64,000 nt of DNA from Takakia lepidozioides. Its lineage: Eukaryota > Streptophyta > Takakiopsida > Takakiales > Takakiaceae. The notes beneath the pieces were generated by a model. That model made no database searches and was not told the DNA's origin. It was given only the letters and a program-made list of their open reading frames with translations. Both the position numbers and the translations under genes were made by a program. Every line of letters starts with the position of its first letter. Positions within the stretch are counted from its first letter, which is position 1. The stretch spans positions 20,396,001-20,460,000 of the forward strand of contig CM060733.1 of assembly GCA_030704615.1 (NCBI GenBank), read 5' to 3'. Below are positions 1 through 11,351 of this stretch, one piece after another.

Positions 1-491
1 TGTAGAGTGACTGTGAGATGCAGAGATTGTGTATTAAGAGAGAACGTGAGATGGTGAGAATGTGTATCATCTCTGAATAGATCTTGTCTGCAATCACACA
101 TAGTATATTGCATTATTGTATGCTTAGACAGAACTTAGTCACAGCTGTAGCAATACAGCTTCACCTAAAGTCCCTAGTATTACCGATTAATTATAGGAAA
201 CCGATTAGGATCAGTCGATGGACTTATGCAGTAATAGGGATGTTGATTCACGGAACACGAGTGTTCCACGACCGTAATCGTATTCGATATCGATACATGG
301 CCGTAATCGTAATCGTCCTGCAAACATACCCTCGGAGAACCCTGATAAGTGCCTTGGGAAATGGGATGCACTGTCGAAAGCCCATTTCGTCTAAGTCACG
401 AACCAGCGGTTAACATTTGGCGACCATATAGAGGACTAATGGTATGTTGAGTTCCAGTGAACTCAAGGAATGATGGCTAGTCAGTGATTTC

Positions 492-908
492 TTGAAATCA
501 CGAGAGAACGAGTCAGAGGGAGCAAAGGAATGGAAAACATTACTGGAAAAGTTTCAGGGTTTATCAGTAGCAATACAACTTAAGATCTTTCTTTCAATTG
601 CAAAAGAAGATGATAAATGGGGATTGAAGGGAGGCGTAATCAATATTACAAAAGCACCATGGGAAAGTAGTAGCGTAAGTGAGATTTGGCTTTCTCGTTT
701 AGCTTTATTGAATACTCTGTTATCAATCAGAAAAGTATGTTACACTAGTTATGTCTTTAAAGAAGGCTGTTCAAATTATGAATATTGTCATACGATCATA
801 GAAGAAGTAGCCTTACTGGATACCCAAAGACTTAACACAATTTTAAGTAAATCTGGACTAAAGTTTGGTCCAGAAATAAGGAGAAATATCTGGATATGTA
901 TTTTTTAA
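492..908 (+). CDS. Unidentified coding-like ORF, 138 codons
   Basis: I do not recognise this protein. The open frame starts at a TTG rather than an ATG and ends at TAA. Its composition looks protein-like: charged N-terminus, alternating hydrophobic helices, Trp residues at plausible spacing and several Cys. The missing ATG suggests either an internal exon whose 5' partner lies outside the window or a gene remnant. No matching exon was seen downstream; a SINE and the copia element follow. It could be chance, though 138 codons without a stop in AT-rich DNA is uncommon. Confidence 0.3.
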   Translation: MKSRENESEGAKEWKTLLEKFQGLSVAIQLKIFLSIAKEDDKWGLKGGVINITKAPWESSSVSEIWLSRLALLNTLLSIRKVCYTSYVFKEGCSNYEYCHTIIEEVALLDTQRLNTILSKSGLKFGPEIRRNIWICIF

Positions 909-1100
909 ATCATTCAAATGAATATCATTTTAAATATAAATATAAAGATATAAATAATTGTTTGTCTATTAATATATAATATGAGCAATAAAGAAACATT
1001 ATGTATAAATTTCAGGAGAAAAAACAGTTTTTATTTGGCTCATAAAGCAAGTTCCACTGTTCACTCGACGTTTAGTAAGAGTTGAATGAGATACCAACAG

Positions 1101-1314
1101 TCAGTAGCTCAGTTGGTGAAGTGCACTGAGTGCCACCCAGATGATTATGGGGTCAAATCTTGCTACTAACGAGTGTGGTATGTTCCTGGGTGGTGTCCCA
1201 TTCCAACGCCACATGGCGGGGTTACTGTGAAAGAGGTTATACTATTAAGGGGGCCTGATTTGTGAGCTGTCGCTCCCAGGTGTTTCCATTACATTAAAAA
1301 ATAAATTAAAAAAA
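1101..1314 (+). repeat. tRNA-derived SINE-like element
   Basis: The head contains an A-box match, TAGCTCAGTTGG, at 1105-1116 and a weaker B-box, GGGTCAAATCT, at about 1150-1160. The spacing is what a tRNA-type internal pol III promoter has. A non-tRNA body follows and the element ends in an A-rich tail at about 1294-1314. No clear target-site duplication was found. A decayed tRNA pseudogene is the alternative, but the body and A-tail favour a SINE. Confidence 0.55.
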
Positions 1315-1663
1315 CGAGTGTCGGGTGATAATTCGTTTCATGATCCGCGGCCTGATGGATGATTGGAGCACCAATCATATTTGTAACGGCGACTGAGCTT
1401 GTGAAGGCTGTTACTATGTAACGTACAAGACAAATCAATCAAATATGTGAGCAAAACATGGCACAATGACACAATACCATGAAATGAAATGAAAGACAAT
1501 GGGGAGACATTGATGATAAACAACCAGGTTTTATTTCAAAACCATGTCAATTTGAGTAAGTCTCGCCCCATGTGGCATGGACCAATACAAGTAACGTAAA
1601 CCATGTCAATGAGAGTATCAAGGAGGGTTGAACTCCGTTAACACAAGACGATGTCGGCCGATG

Positions 1664-1943
1664 TGTGAAAACATCTATTCTATCCAGAGTCAATCACACA
1701 CATAATCGTGTAAAATATAGAACTAGATTAAATAGATCTTACATCAAGAGAGAAAGCGTTCACAAGAGATATATGCACTCTCTGTGTCTCGGCTGAGTCT
1801 GGTGGTTCTACATCTACTCAACTATTGAGCTCTGTACCGTTCCACACTCCTTGGTGACTTCAACCACCTAACCACTTTAGATGTAAGACTTGGATGTAAC
1901 TGCACATCCTTAATCTATAATCTAGTACATCCTACACTATACA
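1664..1943 (-). repeat. 3' LTR of copia element
   Basis: 280-bp direct repeat of 6378-6657. It differs at six positions, all single-base substitutions, most of them transitions. It lies downstream of the RNase H region in the element's sense direction. Confidence 0.9.
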
Positions 1944-1979
1944 CTAACAGAGAATTATAGATGTATTTCTTCACTCCCA

Positions 1980-4134
1980 CTAATACTCTGGCAGTATATA
2001 CGTAGTGTCTTTCATCTTGTCTGAATCTTGCTTTGGCTTCTTGTTCCACTTCAATCCAGCCCCTCTCGCACAAAGAAAGTGTTTCTCCTTCGGAACGCTC
2101 TTCGTCAAGAAATCAGCAATCATTTCAGATGTTGGAAGATACTCCAGTGTCACTTCCTTCGACTGGACCTTTTCTCGTATGTAGTGATACTGGATGTCAA
2201 TATGCTTACTACGAGCATGAAACTTAGGATTTGCAGATAGCGCTATTGCACTTTGATTATGTGCATAAATTATAGTAGCCTTCTTCTGAACAAATCCCAA
2301 GTCTATCATCAGACTCCTGAGCCACACTGCCTCTGCTGCAGCCTTTGATAAAGCCATGTATTCGAATTCAGTACTTGACAAAGCCACGGACGTCTGCTTT
2401 TTGCTTGACCAGCTTACTGCACCACTGCTAGCTTGAAGCAAAAACCCGATGTTGAACGTCGAGTGTCTATGTCTCCAGCCCAATCCGCGTCTGAAAAACC
2501 TATTAGGGTTGCTCTTTTGTCCGATTTACAATACTGAATTCCAATGTGAAGAGTGCATTATATGTACCTCATCACCCTCTTTGCTGCTTGCCAATGAGGC
2601 TCTACGGGGTTCGATAAAAATTGAGCAAGACTACCCACTGCAAATGAGCAATCAAGTCGGGTGTTGACAACAGCATGCATCAAACAACCGACTGCTTGTG
2701 AATAAGGCACTTCTTTGCATCAAAGCTTTTCCATATTCAGTTTCTGGGCAATCTGACTTTGTTAGCTTCTCCCTGGTCTCCATTGGGGTGCTAAGAACTC
2801 CAAGCAAATACCTTTCTTGCAACAATCTGATCCATCCTTCTCCCCTGTTTCTTGAAATCTGCATCCCAAGGCAGTAGTGAATCTCCCCCATATCCATCAT
2901 TTCAAATTCAGATTCGAGGAGCTTCTTGATCTCTTGCAAGAAATTTACATCATTGCTAGCCCTCAACATATAATGCCAGAATAAGGTAACTCGTGTTCTT
3001 CCGCTGCACGTAGACGTTCGAATCAGCTACGCTTTGATCAAACCCTATTGTCATCAAATAGATGTCAAATCTTTGGTACCATGCCCGTGATGATTGCTTG
3101 AGCCCGTAAAGTGATTTGTTCAGCTTACAAGCTAAACCAGATTTGCTCTCTTGTATGACTCCTTCTGGGAACTCCATATAAATGTCTTCTTCTATGAAGC
3201 CATTCAAGAAGGCAGTCTTAACATCAAGTTGTTGAACTTCCAAATCAAACTGAGCCGCAAGCGCAAATATCACTCGTATAGATGCTAATTTGACTACTGG
3301 TGAAAAGGTCTCTGTATAATCTAGTCTAGATATCTGTGAGTATCCTTTTGCTACCAATCTTGCTTTATAGCGATCCACATCTGCCCGAAGTTTTACTTTG
3401 AACAGCCATTTACAACCTATAGGTTTTCTATTCTCTGGTAGCTTCATGACTATCCATGTTTTGTTTCTTCTTAAAGATTCCAGCTCAGAATCTATAGCAT
3501 TCTTCCATTGTTCCGTTTCGGAACAGGATAAAGCCTCCTTCAAGGTAACAAGTTCGTTTACAGAAGCTTGTGTCAAAAGTGCTCTCCAGGGTTTCCTACC
3601 TTCTATACTCTCAATCAACCTATCAGGTGGTTTCTTGATTCTAGTAGATCGTCTATTTCCTGGTGAGCTTGATGTCTCTCTCCTAGCCTGTCTTGAATCC
3701 CTCCCTGCGGTGGGTGAGGTATTTTCTCTCATTATATCCTCTATGTCATCATAAGGCTGATAAATTGAACCTGTGCTCAATGGTGATGGTAGTGCTCCCA
3801 CTACTTGACTTGGCCTAGGAAACTGAGAGGGTATTTGAGAAGGTTGCACACTTGGACTTGTGTGAGTGTTTTGTGGTACTATGTGAGTGCGAGGAAATGG
3901 TAAATTATTAGTGTTTGCATACTGCTTAAAGAAAGATCGATCTAATAGCATTGAATATTTGTCTGCTTGTGTTCCTTCTTCTATAGCATCTCCCACTGTG
4001 TCATTACTATCCTCATGGAATATCAAATCTCTAGAAATGATAATTGTCTTTTGTTTGGTCATTAATCTGTAACCCTTAGTCTGTTTACTATAGCCCAAAA
4101 ATGTAAAATGGAGGTTTTTGAGTCTGGTTTGCAT
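1980..4134 (-). pseudogene. copia reverse transcriptase and RNase H, broken
   Basis: Three consecutive minus-strand blocks encode the C-terminal half of a copia polyprotein. 4134-2956 holds the start of the RT_copia domain, with the conserved GCKWLFKVK, QLDVKTAFLNG and YGLKQSSRAWY motifs. 2969-2652 continues the RT (HYCLGMQI). 2483-1980 is the Ty1-type RNase H (SSTEFEYMALS and the terminal HIDIQYHYIRE segment). The blocks are in different frames, the expected catalytic YVDD segment is damaged at the first frame change, and part of the region joining RT to RNase H is missing. The product cannot be made intact. Confidence 0.9.
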
Positions 4135-4219
4135 CTATTATCCTTCTGTACTAGTGCAAAGGCTCTACATCCAAAGACTTTCAAGTGTGATATATCAGGT
4201 TTCACACCTGTCCATAACT

Positions 4220-4909
4220 CTATGGGTGTTTGTTATTCTGCAGAGCTTTGGTTGGTGACCTATTCTGTAGGTATGTGGCAGTCATAAGAGCTTCACCCCA
4301 ATAGACATTTGGTAAGCTAGCATGGTGTAGCATGGAAAGTATTGCTTCCACTAAGGTCCTATTTTTCCTCTCAGACACCCCATTCTGTTGTGGTGTTCCT
4401 GCTACAGTAAACTGCCTCTTTATGCCACTCTCTTGACAGAATAAATTAAACTCATTAGAAATGTATTCACCACCCCCATCAGCCCTTAGAACCTTGATCT
4501 TCTTACTTAGCTGATTTTCAACCAGTAACTTATACTGTTTAAACCTCTCAAATGCCTCTGACTTTTGTTTTAATAAATAAACAACAATAAACCTTGAAAG
4601 ATCATCTATAAATGTGATGAAATACTTAAACCCGTTGTGTGTGAGAGTTTGCATCGGTCCACAAATGTCAGTATGTACGAGGCCTAACAGTTCAGTAGCT
4701 CTTGTGCCTCCCTCTACAGGGAATTTCTCTCGGTGCTGTTTTCCTGAGATGCAATCTTTACATAATGTTAGTTTCCTAACATCTACTGAATCCAACCCTC
4801 TAACCATTGAGTTAGTTTGCATCTGATGCATTCTACCTTGGTTCATATGACCTAATCTACAGTGCCATAGGTCTGCCTTGTTAGTCTCTAAGACAGTTGG
4901 CATTGCCAT
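4220..4909 (-). pseudogene. copia GAG-pre-integrase and integrase core fragment
   Basis: About 229 codons on the minus strand. The N-terminal part has the GAG-pre-integrase zinc-binding pattern (WHCRLGHMNQ, later CKDCISGK). The rve integrase core follows, with HTDICGPM, YFITFIDDLSRF and the third acidic motif region ending in TPQQNGVSERKNRT. The frame stops upstream of the RT block, so integrase and RT are separated by a break. Confidence 0.9.
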
Positions 4910-5000
4910 GACTTGTGAGTTTTGTAATGCAGTTCCTAGCTTATAGAGTCCGTTCTCTATCTCATATTTTGCTATGAGATTTCCATTGGAATTCTTCAGG

Positions 5001-6131
5001 TTACAACAACTTTATGTTCATCTCTCCCCCAGCTAGGTCTAATTGCTTAACAGAAAATAAATTCTTCTTGAGACCTGCTATTTCATGTGTTGAGTCATCC
5101 CCTAAATAGACAACCTGTCCCTGTCTCCACTCTTTGTATGTCGCAAAAGTGTGTATGTCATACGTCATGTGTTGTGTGGCTCCTGTGTCCACATACCAAG
5201 TTGAATCTTTCCCTTTACTTATGATCATCGCTGCTACATAGAGCTGATTGCCTTCGACTGCAACATGTCTTTGTGTTGCTTGTTTGTTTGCTGCTTCAGC
5301 TGCAATCCTCTTCCTACAGTCCTTAATCATATGTCCAAACTTCTTACAGAAAAAACACTTGATTTGCTTCTTCTTTCCTTTATTTGAGTTTGATCTTTCG
5401 CCATCCTCCTTCTTGACACTACTTTTGTCCTCATTTTGCTTCTTCCTATTAAAACTATTATATGTACTAGACTTCTGTCCAGAATATAATGCAGTTTTTG
5501 AATCTGTAGCAGGTCCAAGACTCATCATTAAAGTTTCCTCCTGTATTAAGTCTGTAATTAAAGACTGTAGACTTATATTCGGCTGTCTCCTAAAAGAGCC
5601 TATAAATGTCCGATAACTCATCGGCATACTCCTTATTAGGGATAAGACAACATCCTCGTCTGACACAGGGGAACCAGCAGCGGAAAGCTGTTCTCACAAA
5701 GGTCTGAAGACATGTATATGCTTGGTGACATTTTCATTCTCTTTCATTTTTAAAGTTTGAATTTTGTCTTTAAGGTACATTTTGGTTACTGCATCCTTTG
5801 ATTCATATAACCTTGTCAACTCTCGGTATGCTTCAAATGTACACGACTGTACATGTGACACTACACTATTGTCCAAGCAGTTATTAATTATGGTGAGTGA
5901 GAGGACATCTCTCTCTTCCCAATTCACTATACTCCCAACACCTGTGGCTGGAAGCGCTTGCTGCCCAACAGCGATCTGTGCTGCCGTGGGAGCCACTGGT
6001 TTTAACTCTGTCCCTACGACTAGAGCCCATAGTTTTTCTGCTTTTAACAGTAGTGTTACTCTATGCTTCCACACATGGAAGTATGTGCCGTCAAACTTAG
6101 GAATATTGCTCACATCTACTCTTTGAGCCAT
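5001..6131 (-). pseudogene. copia gag and protease start, one in-frame stop
   Basis: Gag begins at the ATG at 6131, just inside the primer-binding site, with the copia Gag opening 'IPKFDGTYFHVWKHR'. One TGA at 5694-5696 interrupts an otherwise continuous frame. The second part contains the CCHC zinc knuckle (CFFCKKFGHMIKDC) and the start of the aspartic protease (WYVDTGATQHM; the catalytic motif here is DTGA). The frame then ends near 5001, before the integrase block. Confidence 0.9.
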
Positions 6132-6377
6132 TCCAGTCTCTCAATCAATTATCATTTTCCAAGAAAGCATGAACATCACAGAATTCAGGCCATGTTAGAA
6201 CTTGTGTTCTTCTATACGAAACAAAATTCTTCCACGCCGATACATCGTGGAGAATTGTGAGTTCTCTCCTCCAAACTCTATCGACTCATTTTAATTTCAT
6301 TGTGTGTCTCGAAATTATTAGTTCGTTCTCATTAGTGACACTCTCTCTCCCGAGCCACAACCATGGCTCTGATACCA

Positions 6378-6657
6378 TGTGAAAACATCTATTCTATCCA
6401 GAGTCAATCACACACATAATCGTGTAAAACATAGAACTAGATTAAATAGATCTTACATCAAGAGAGAAAGTGTTCACAAGAGATATCTGCACTCCCTGTG
6501 TCTCGGCTGAGTCTGGTGGTTCTACATCTACTCAACTGTTGAGCTCTGTACCGTTCCACACTCCTTGGTGACTTCAACCACCTAACCACTTCAGATGTAA
6601 GACTTGGATGTAACTGCACATCCTTAATCTATAATCTAGTACATCCTACACTATACA
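6378..6657 (-). repeat. 5' LTR of copia element
   Basis: 280-bp LTR upstream of gag in the minus sense. The 17-bp primer-binding site at 6361-6377 abuts it with no spacer, which fixes this LTR boundary. Confidence 0.9.
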
Positions 6658-7623
6658 CTGTTGCGGCACAGCCCCCAAGGATCAGCAGGCGCCACCACAG
6701 TCATGTAGTTATTACTTGAGCAGAGCGTTGGTGAAGGAAAAACGATGTGTAGTCGATTTCAACGTCAATTGTGTTGAAGATTTGCTACTTGTTACATTTC
6801 CAATTCTGTTCGTAGAATCACGTCAAACTTATTTTCTTTCATAATTTTCTAGTCATGGAAATTATTTTTTGGTCTTTTTATAAGCATGCAAATGCTTGAT
6901 GATGTCCTTGTTTTAGCTTAAGATTTTGTTTGATGGGTAACTAAATGTAATAGGGGAGAGAGGGGTAGGTATGGAAAGCTGGTAGGGTAGCTAGTTTTTG
7001 CCTCTACATGACAACATCACATCATGTGTGCTAAAACTGAGGCTGCAGCTACATACTACATACCATTATCTGTTCTCAGTATGACACAACTGTAGAAATT
7101 GACAGATCTTTTTTTAGCTGAACTTAACATGGATTCTGACAAAGACATTGTTGCTAACAATTGTAGGGTTACCACAATGATACATGGATTTAGTCCGTGC
7201 AATCCAGCCTGTCCTTCCTCTCTTTCTGTACAACTACACCACCCACCAGCTTCACGGGATTTTTGAGGTATGCTGGAGTTTAAGCTTCAATCAATATCCC
7301 TTGTAAATCTTTGTTCTGTGTTCTGTGGTTCAGGACAGACTGATTGTTTCCCATCCAGGGTGGGGCGCACTTGTATATTTCCTCATGTTGCTACCTACAT
7401 CACATTTGGGACTCTCAGGTTTGGTGCATCCTATATCTGTCATCCTTGATCTGTCAGGATGGTGAATTGTTACTTTATTTTCTTCCAGTTTAGACCTGAT
7501 CCAAGAAACGCGGTGCTTGGGTGTGATTTTGGCAGCTGCCATGCCACAAATATTGTCCCCAAGCAATCTTGGAAATGATTTACCAATGACCACCGGACAA
7601 CTACCTAAAAACCTGTCAAGTCC
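6658..7623. other. Intergenic, no gene recognised
   Basis: AT-rich DNA between the copia element and the piggyBac insertion. A GC-richer stretch at about 7,320-7,610 has an 87-codon minus-strand ORF with no recognisable domain. The piggyBac element split this segment at 7624; its continuation resumes at 11356. Confidence 0.4.
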
Positions 7624-7627
7624 TTAA

Positions 7628-7644
7628 CCCTTAAACGCCCAGTA
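7628..7644 (+). repeat. piggyBac left terminal inverted repeat
   Basis: 17-bp repeat starting CCC, preceded by TTAA at 7624-7627, and identical to the complement of 11335-11351. Confidence 0.93.
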
Positions 7645-8282
7645 GCCCGTTTTGGGCCTTTGAAATCAGGAAATTTGCAATAACTTCACAGGATCTTAGA
7701 ATTTTTTTGAGTTTTGGATATGTTATGCCCAGCCACCTAGGCTAATCTGAACCGTTGGGCGATTTTCCCTGATCAAGGTTAGGGTTCCGGAATTGTTGTG
7801 AGAGTGGTGGGGGGTCAGCTTCCGCCATTTTGCTTCTCTCTCCCAAACACTGTGCTCTGGGTCCCGCACTTTCTGAGTTCCTTGCGCGAGTTGGAGGGTG
7901 CTTGCAGGTGGCCGTTTGGATTCCTTGCAGGTTGCCGTTGCGTTTCCTTGCTCTTGTCTCCTTCTATAACTGAAGCTCCCGTTGTCGCTGCATCAAGAAG
8001 CTCTTAGCATTCAAGGCGTTGTTGGCTCATTGCGGCTGGTATGACACCTCTCTTCTATTGCCTGTCAACAAGCTTTGTTTCTTCATGTATGTTGTAGATA
8101 CGAGCTTCTTCTTCCATTGAAGGCTTTGCTTCATTCCTGTAGGCTTGCAGGCAGAGGAACTTAGGGAGACAAGTTGCCAAGATTCCTTGTTGTCATTGAA
8201 GGAGAAAGAAGGCCCATTACTGGTGACTATATAGGAGAGGAAACATGGGTTCTACAGACATGCCTCTAGCAGCTTCTGCGCA

Positions 8283-10619
8283 TTGCTAGAAGAGTCTCTT
8301 GTTATTGGCAATTGGGCTCGCGCTTTGGGCGCCTCTCCAGAGCAAGTCGCCCAGTTGATTGGGTGTTTGAATGAGGATTATCTTACGTGCTTGAAGAGGC
8401 CCAAGCGGGTGAAGTGGCCTGCATTTCCAAAACCAGCCAATTTTCGGTACCTATTTCGTCGTCAGGCTGCGGAGATTCTCGGGTGGGTTGATCGTAAAGA
8501 GGAAGGTGATCCACATGGCTTTTCTCCTGAGGTAAATGAGTGTTTGAGGCTATCTGTGTGGCCTGATTTTGATGGATCCTCATCTGCCACCAACGATGAG
8601 ACTGAAGGTAGTAGCAAGGTCTAGAGGTAAGAACAATTTTGGGCATGCGAGACTTGATGACATTGCGAGTTCAATTTCTGGTTTGATTCGGGTCTTGCAT
8701 ATTCTCTGCGTAGTTCTCAAGTTGCTAGAGATGTCGCAGGTCATAGCCAATCTTGGGAAGATCTAGGGGTGCTGGGATCCACTGTAAAGGTTGCAATGAA
8801 CCATTTGTACCTGCCTAACATGGCTTCTTCTTCCAACGTCTAAGAATTTGGTTATGGTACTGTCGTGGACAAGTCGTGGGACATTGTGAGTGCGTCTGAT
8901 ACATATGTTGTCTCCTTCTTTGCTGGGCTTGGGGTGCATACCGTGCCCTCTCATGTTTGCCTTCCTGTGGACCTTGACGAGCCTATGCCAGTTACAGTAA
9001 GTGCCATGCTTGGTTTGGATGGTGTTGTTGAGAACACGGTAGGGTCTGAATCTCAGACAGAATGTGACTCGGACTCTGACTATGATCCGGTAGAGGAAGA
9101 GAGAGGTAATCCAGATGCTGGTCAGGATCCAGACTTGTGGGATTACTGTGTGGACACTGGAAATGCGGCCCATGAGCTCGGGCTTTATGATTTGGCTGAA
9201 TCTTGGCGTGAATGGCCACCGAAAGATAAATTCGCAGATGACATATGGAATTCACAGTGCACAGAGCTGCCTCAGGTAACGTGGAGTGGGGGGGAGACGG
9301 GTCCTAAGGTGCCTTTGGATAATAGTGCTCTCCCTGTAGATTTTTTCAATTTGTTCTGGCCGGCACCTATGATGCGGAAAATCTGCAGAATGACAAACTT
9401 ATATGCCCAGACCTTATATAGAAGGGGGCAAATGAAGGGGGGAGAGTGGTGGTATCCTGTGAGTGTTGTGGAATTGAAGGCGTGGTTGGGAGTTCATATT
9501 CTCATGGGAATCAAGAGATTGCCCAACACAAGATGTTACTGGAAAGGTAACAATGAGTTCTTCAAGTGTCCTTCCATTATGCGCATCATGAGTCGCAATA
9601 GATGGGAAGCAATTTTGAGGTGTTTGCACCTAGTGGACAACCGGTTAGTGGAGGTGGATAAATCAGCCCCTGCTTATGATAAAATTGCAAAGACCCGTTG
9701 GTTGTTAGACCAGCAAAATGACTTGTATGCTCGCTACTGGCAACCCGATCAGAACCTGTGTGTGGATGAGATGATGGTGAAGTACAAAGATAAGTACTCT
9801 AACCTGCAGCAGTATATGAGCAAAAAACCAGTGAAATGGGGTATAAAGTGGTGGTGCTTGGCTAGTGCCAAAAGCCGATATGTTCACAAGATGGAGGTGT
9901 ACCTTGGCCGTGATGATGCAATTGATTTGACACACGGGCAGGGATATTCTGTTGTAACCAGACTGTTGGCTGGTTTTGAGGGGAAAGGGCACATAGTGAC
10001 CATGGATAATTTCTTTACTAGTCCTATTCTTTTCTATGACTTGGCTGTCCAGAATATCTATGCTACTGGTACTGTGAAGACAACTCGGGTGGGATTCCCT
10101 TCATGTCTTGATTTTGGAAAGAGAGGAGAGAGAGACACTATGCAGTACCGCATGCATAGATCTAACAAATTGGTGGCACTCTCATGGTTTGACAACAAGC
10201 CAGTCACATTGTTGAGCACTGCTTGCAGCCCTGTGGGGGCAGATTGCTTCATTGAGCGGTGGCACAACGGTGCTTGCCGCAAGGTCCCCACTTCCCCCAT
10301 TGTGAAGCACTATCAAGAACACATGAGGGGGGTTGATGTGCATGATCAATTGAGGGGCTACTACAGTGTGCAAACGCGTGATCACAAGTGGTGGCACCGC
10401 TTGTTCTTTCATAGCATTGACACATCGCTGGTGAATTCTTATTTATTGTATTTGGCTTGGATGAAAGAGAAGGACAGGAAGCCGCGGTCTCATATGCTCT
10501 TCAACATTCAAGTGGCCAATGGGTTGATTGCCGGGTGGGTTGCTCCCATGAGAACTGTCTTGGAAGGGGCTTTTGTTCCAAACCCGGGTGCACTTCACTT
10601 CTCCCAAAAAAAGTGCTAG
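8283..10619 (+). CDS. piggyBac transposase (DDE_Tnp_1_7), likely two exons, frame-damaged at both ends
   Basis: Cut-and-paste transposase that would act at the element's own ends. The catalytic part is a 584-codon frame at 8865-10619. Numbering from 8865, the acidic residues are D301 (LCVDEMMV), D381 (VTMDNFF) and D491/D494 (GVDVHDQL), which fits piggyBac spacing. An upstream frame (8283-8607) can be joined by an intron at 8608-8844 (GT...AG), which preserves phase and removes the TAA at 8841. The only nearby upstream ATG (8245) is in a different frame, implying a one-base break near the N-terminus. At the C-terminus an A7 run (about 10603) ends the frame before the cysteine-rich domain. Confidence 0.88.
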
Positions 10620-10623
10620 GAGA

Positions 10624-10722
10624 AGGAAGTGTGTCGAGTGTGGTGCCCAACAAAGGTCTTTTTGTGCCTTGTGTGGAGATGTTAGCATCTGTTTGGGGAC
10701 TTGCTTTGTGAAATGTCACAGC
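10624..10722 (+). pseudogene. Detached cysteine-rich C-terminal domain of the piggyBac transposase
   Basis: Directly after the transposase stop, another frame encodes a compact Cys-rich segment with paired CxxC motifs (KCVECG, CALCGD) and further Cys/His ending in FVKCH. piggyBac transposases carry such a zinc-binding domain at their C-terminus for binding the transposon end. One A too many in the A7 tract at about 10603 would explain its separation. This is either a true inactivating indel or a homopolymer sequencing error. Confidence 0.7.
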
Positions 10723-10785
10723 CTGGTTTGAGACAATGTCAGTTGGAATTCATGGCTAGAATTCATGGCAATGTGAGTTCATGGC

Positions 10786-10925
10786 TGCAAAGAGGTGGTA
10801 GATTGCTTTAGTGGTTAGTCCCCTTGCCAAGTGGGGATGCACACAAGGGGGGGATCCTCCCCGTTGTGTTCATGTGTGAGCTGCCAGTTGGGGCAGCTTA
10901 GTGGGTTCAAACCCTACTCACACAT
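10786..10925 (+). repeat. Possible tRNA-like segment within piggyBac 3' region
   Basis: A TTAGTGGTTAG stretch near 10810 and GGGTTCAAACCC near 10905 resemble pol III A and B boxes. The spacing is longer than in a tRNA and there is no tail. It may be a nested SINE relic or coincidence. Confidence 0.25.
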
Positions 10926-11334
10926 TGTTCCTTGGTGTGAGGAGGGTAGGAGTGGGGTGGTGGGATATCTTGCTTTGCAAATGTCAGCAGCCCATTTTTT
11001 GTCCAAATTGCATTTTGTTTTCTGCAATGGATGTGAGATCCCACCAGGATGAATGGGGAGCAGAATCAGCTCATTTGGAAATCATCCCGTCACCCATTTC
11101 TGCAAATTACTCATTCTAATTTACAATTTTGGTATGTGGGTCCCAAAAAAGGGCCCCAGTCTCAACGGTGGCATTTTCTGGATTTTCATCTGATTTCCCT
11201 CAAAATTGGCATGTACCTGCAGCAAGTAGGTACGCTTATAGTTTGCGATCAAAATTTTCAAATTCCAAATTTTTCAAAAATTACACCTGTTTTTAGCACC
11301 AGGGGTCAGGTTTTTGGAAAAAGTAAAAAATAAA

Positions 11335-11351
11335 TACTGGGCGTTTAAGGG
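11335..11351 (-). repeat. piggyBac right terminal inverted repeat
   Basis: 17-bp repeat ending GGG, followed by TTAA at 11352-11355. It is a perfect inverted match to the left end. Confidence 0.93.

Larger units (their letters stand above)
1664..6657 (-). mobile_element. Ty1/copia LTR retrotransposon, decayed
   Basis: Two 280-bp LTRs (1664-1943 and 6378-6657) flank a minus-strand gag-pol region. Read in the sense direction each LTR begins TGTATAG and ends TTTTCACA. I count six substitutions between them (about 2%), so insertion is not ancient. Directly inside the 5' LTR, at 6361-6377, lies a primer-binding site whose sense strand begins TGGTATCAGAGCC, the usual copia site for initiator tRNA-Met. 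The internal order gag, protease, integrase, RT, RNase H is copia-type. The polyprotein is interrupted by stops and frame changes. No target-site duplication is visible. Confidence 0.95.
7628..11351 (+). mobile_element. piggyBac transposon, complete ends
   Basis: The element is bounded by perfect 17-bp terminal inverted repeats, CCCTTAAACGCCCAGTA at 7628-7644 and its complement at 11335-11351. TTAA lies immediately outside each end (7624-7627 and 11352-11355), the piggyBac target duplication. The single large gene is a DDE_Tnp_1_7 transposase with all catalytic aspartates. Total length is 3,724 bp. The ends look undamaged, but the transposase shows two probable frameshifts, so this copy is probably non-autonomous though potentially mobilisable. 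Confidence 0.95.

Noticed and set aside
8608-8844. Continuous coding between the two piggyBac frames (coding-like SSQVARDVAGH segment)
   Set aside because: It needs a frameshift and read-through of TAA, while a single in-phase GT-AG intron explains both frames.
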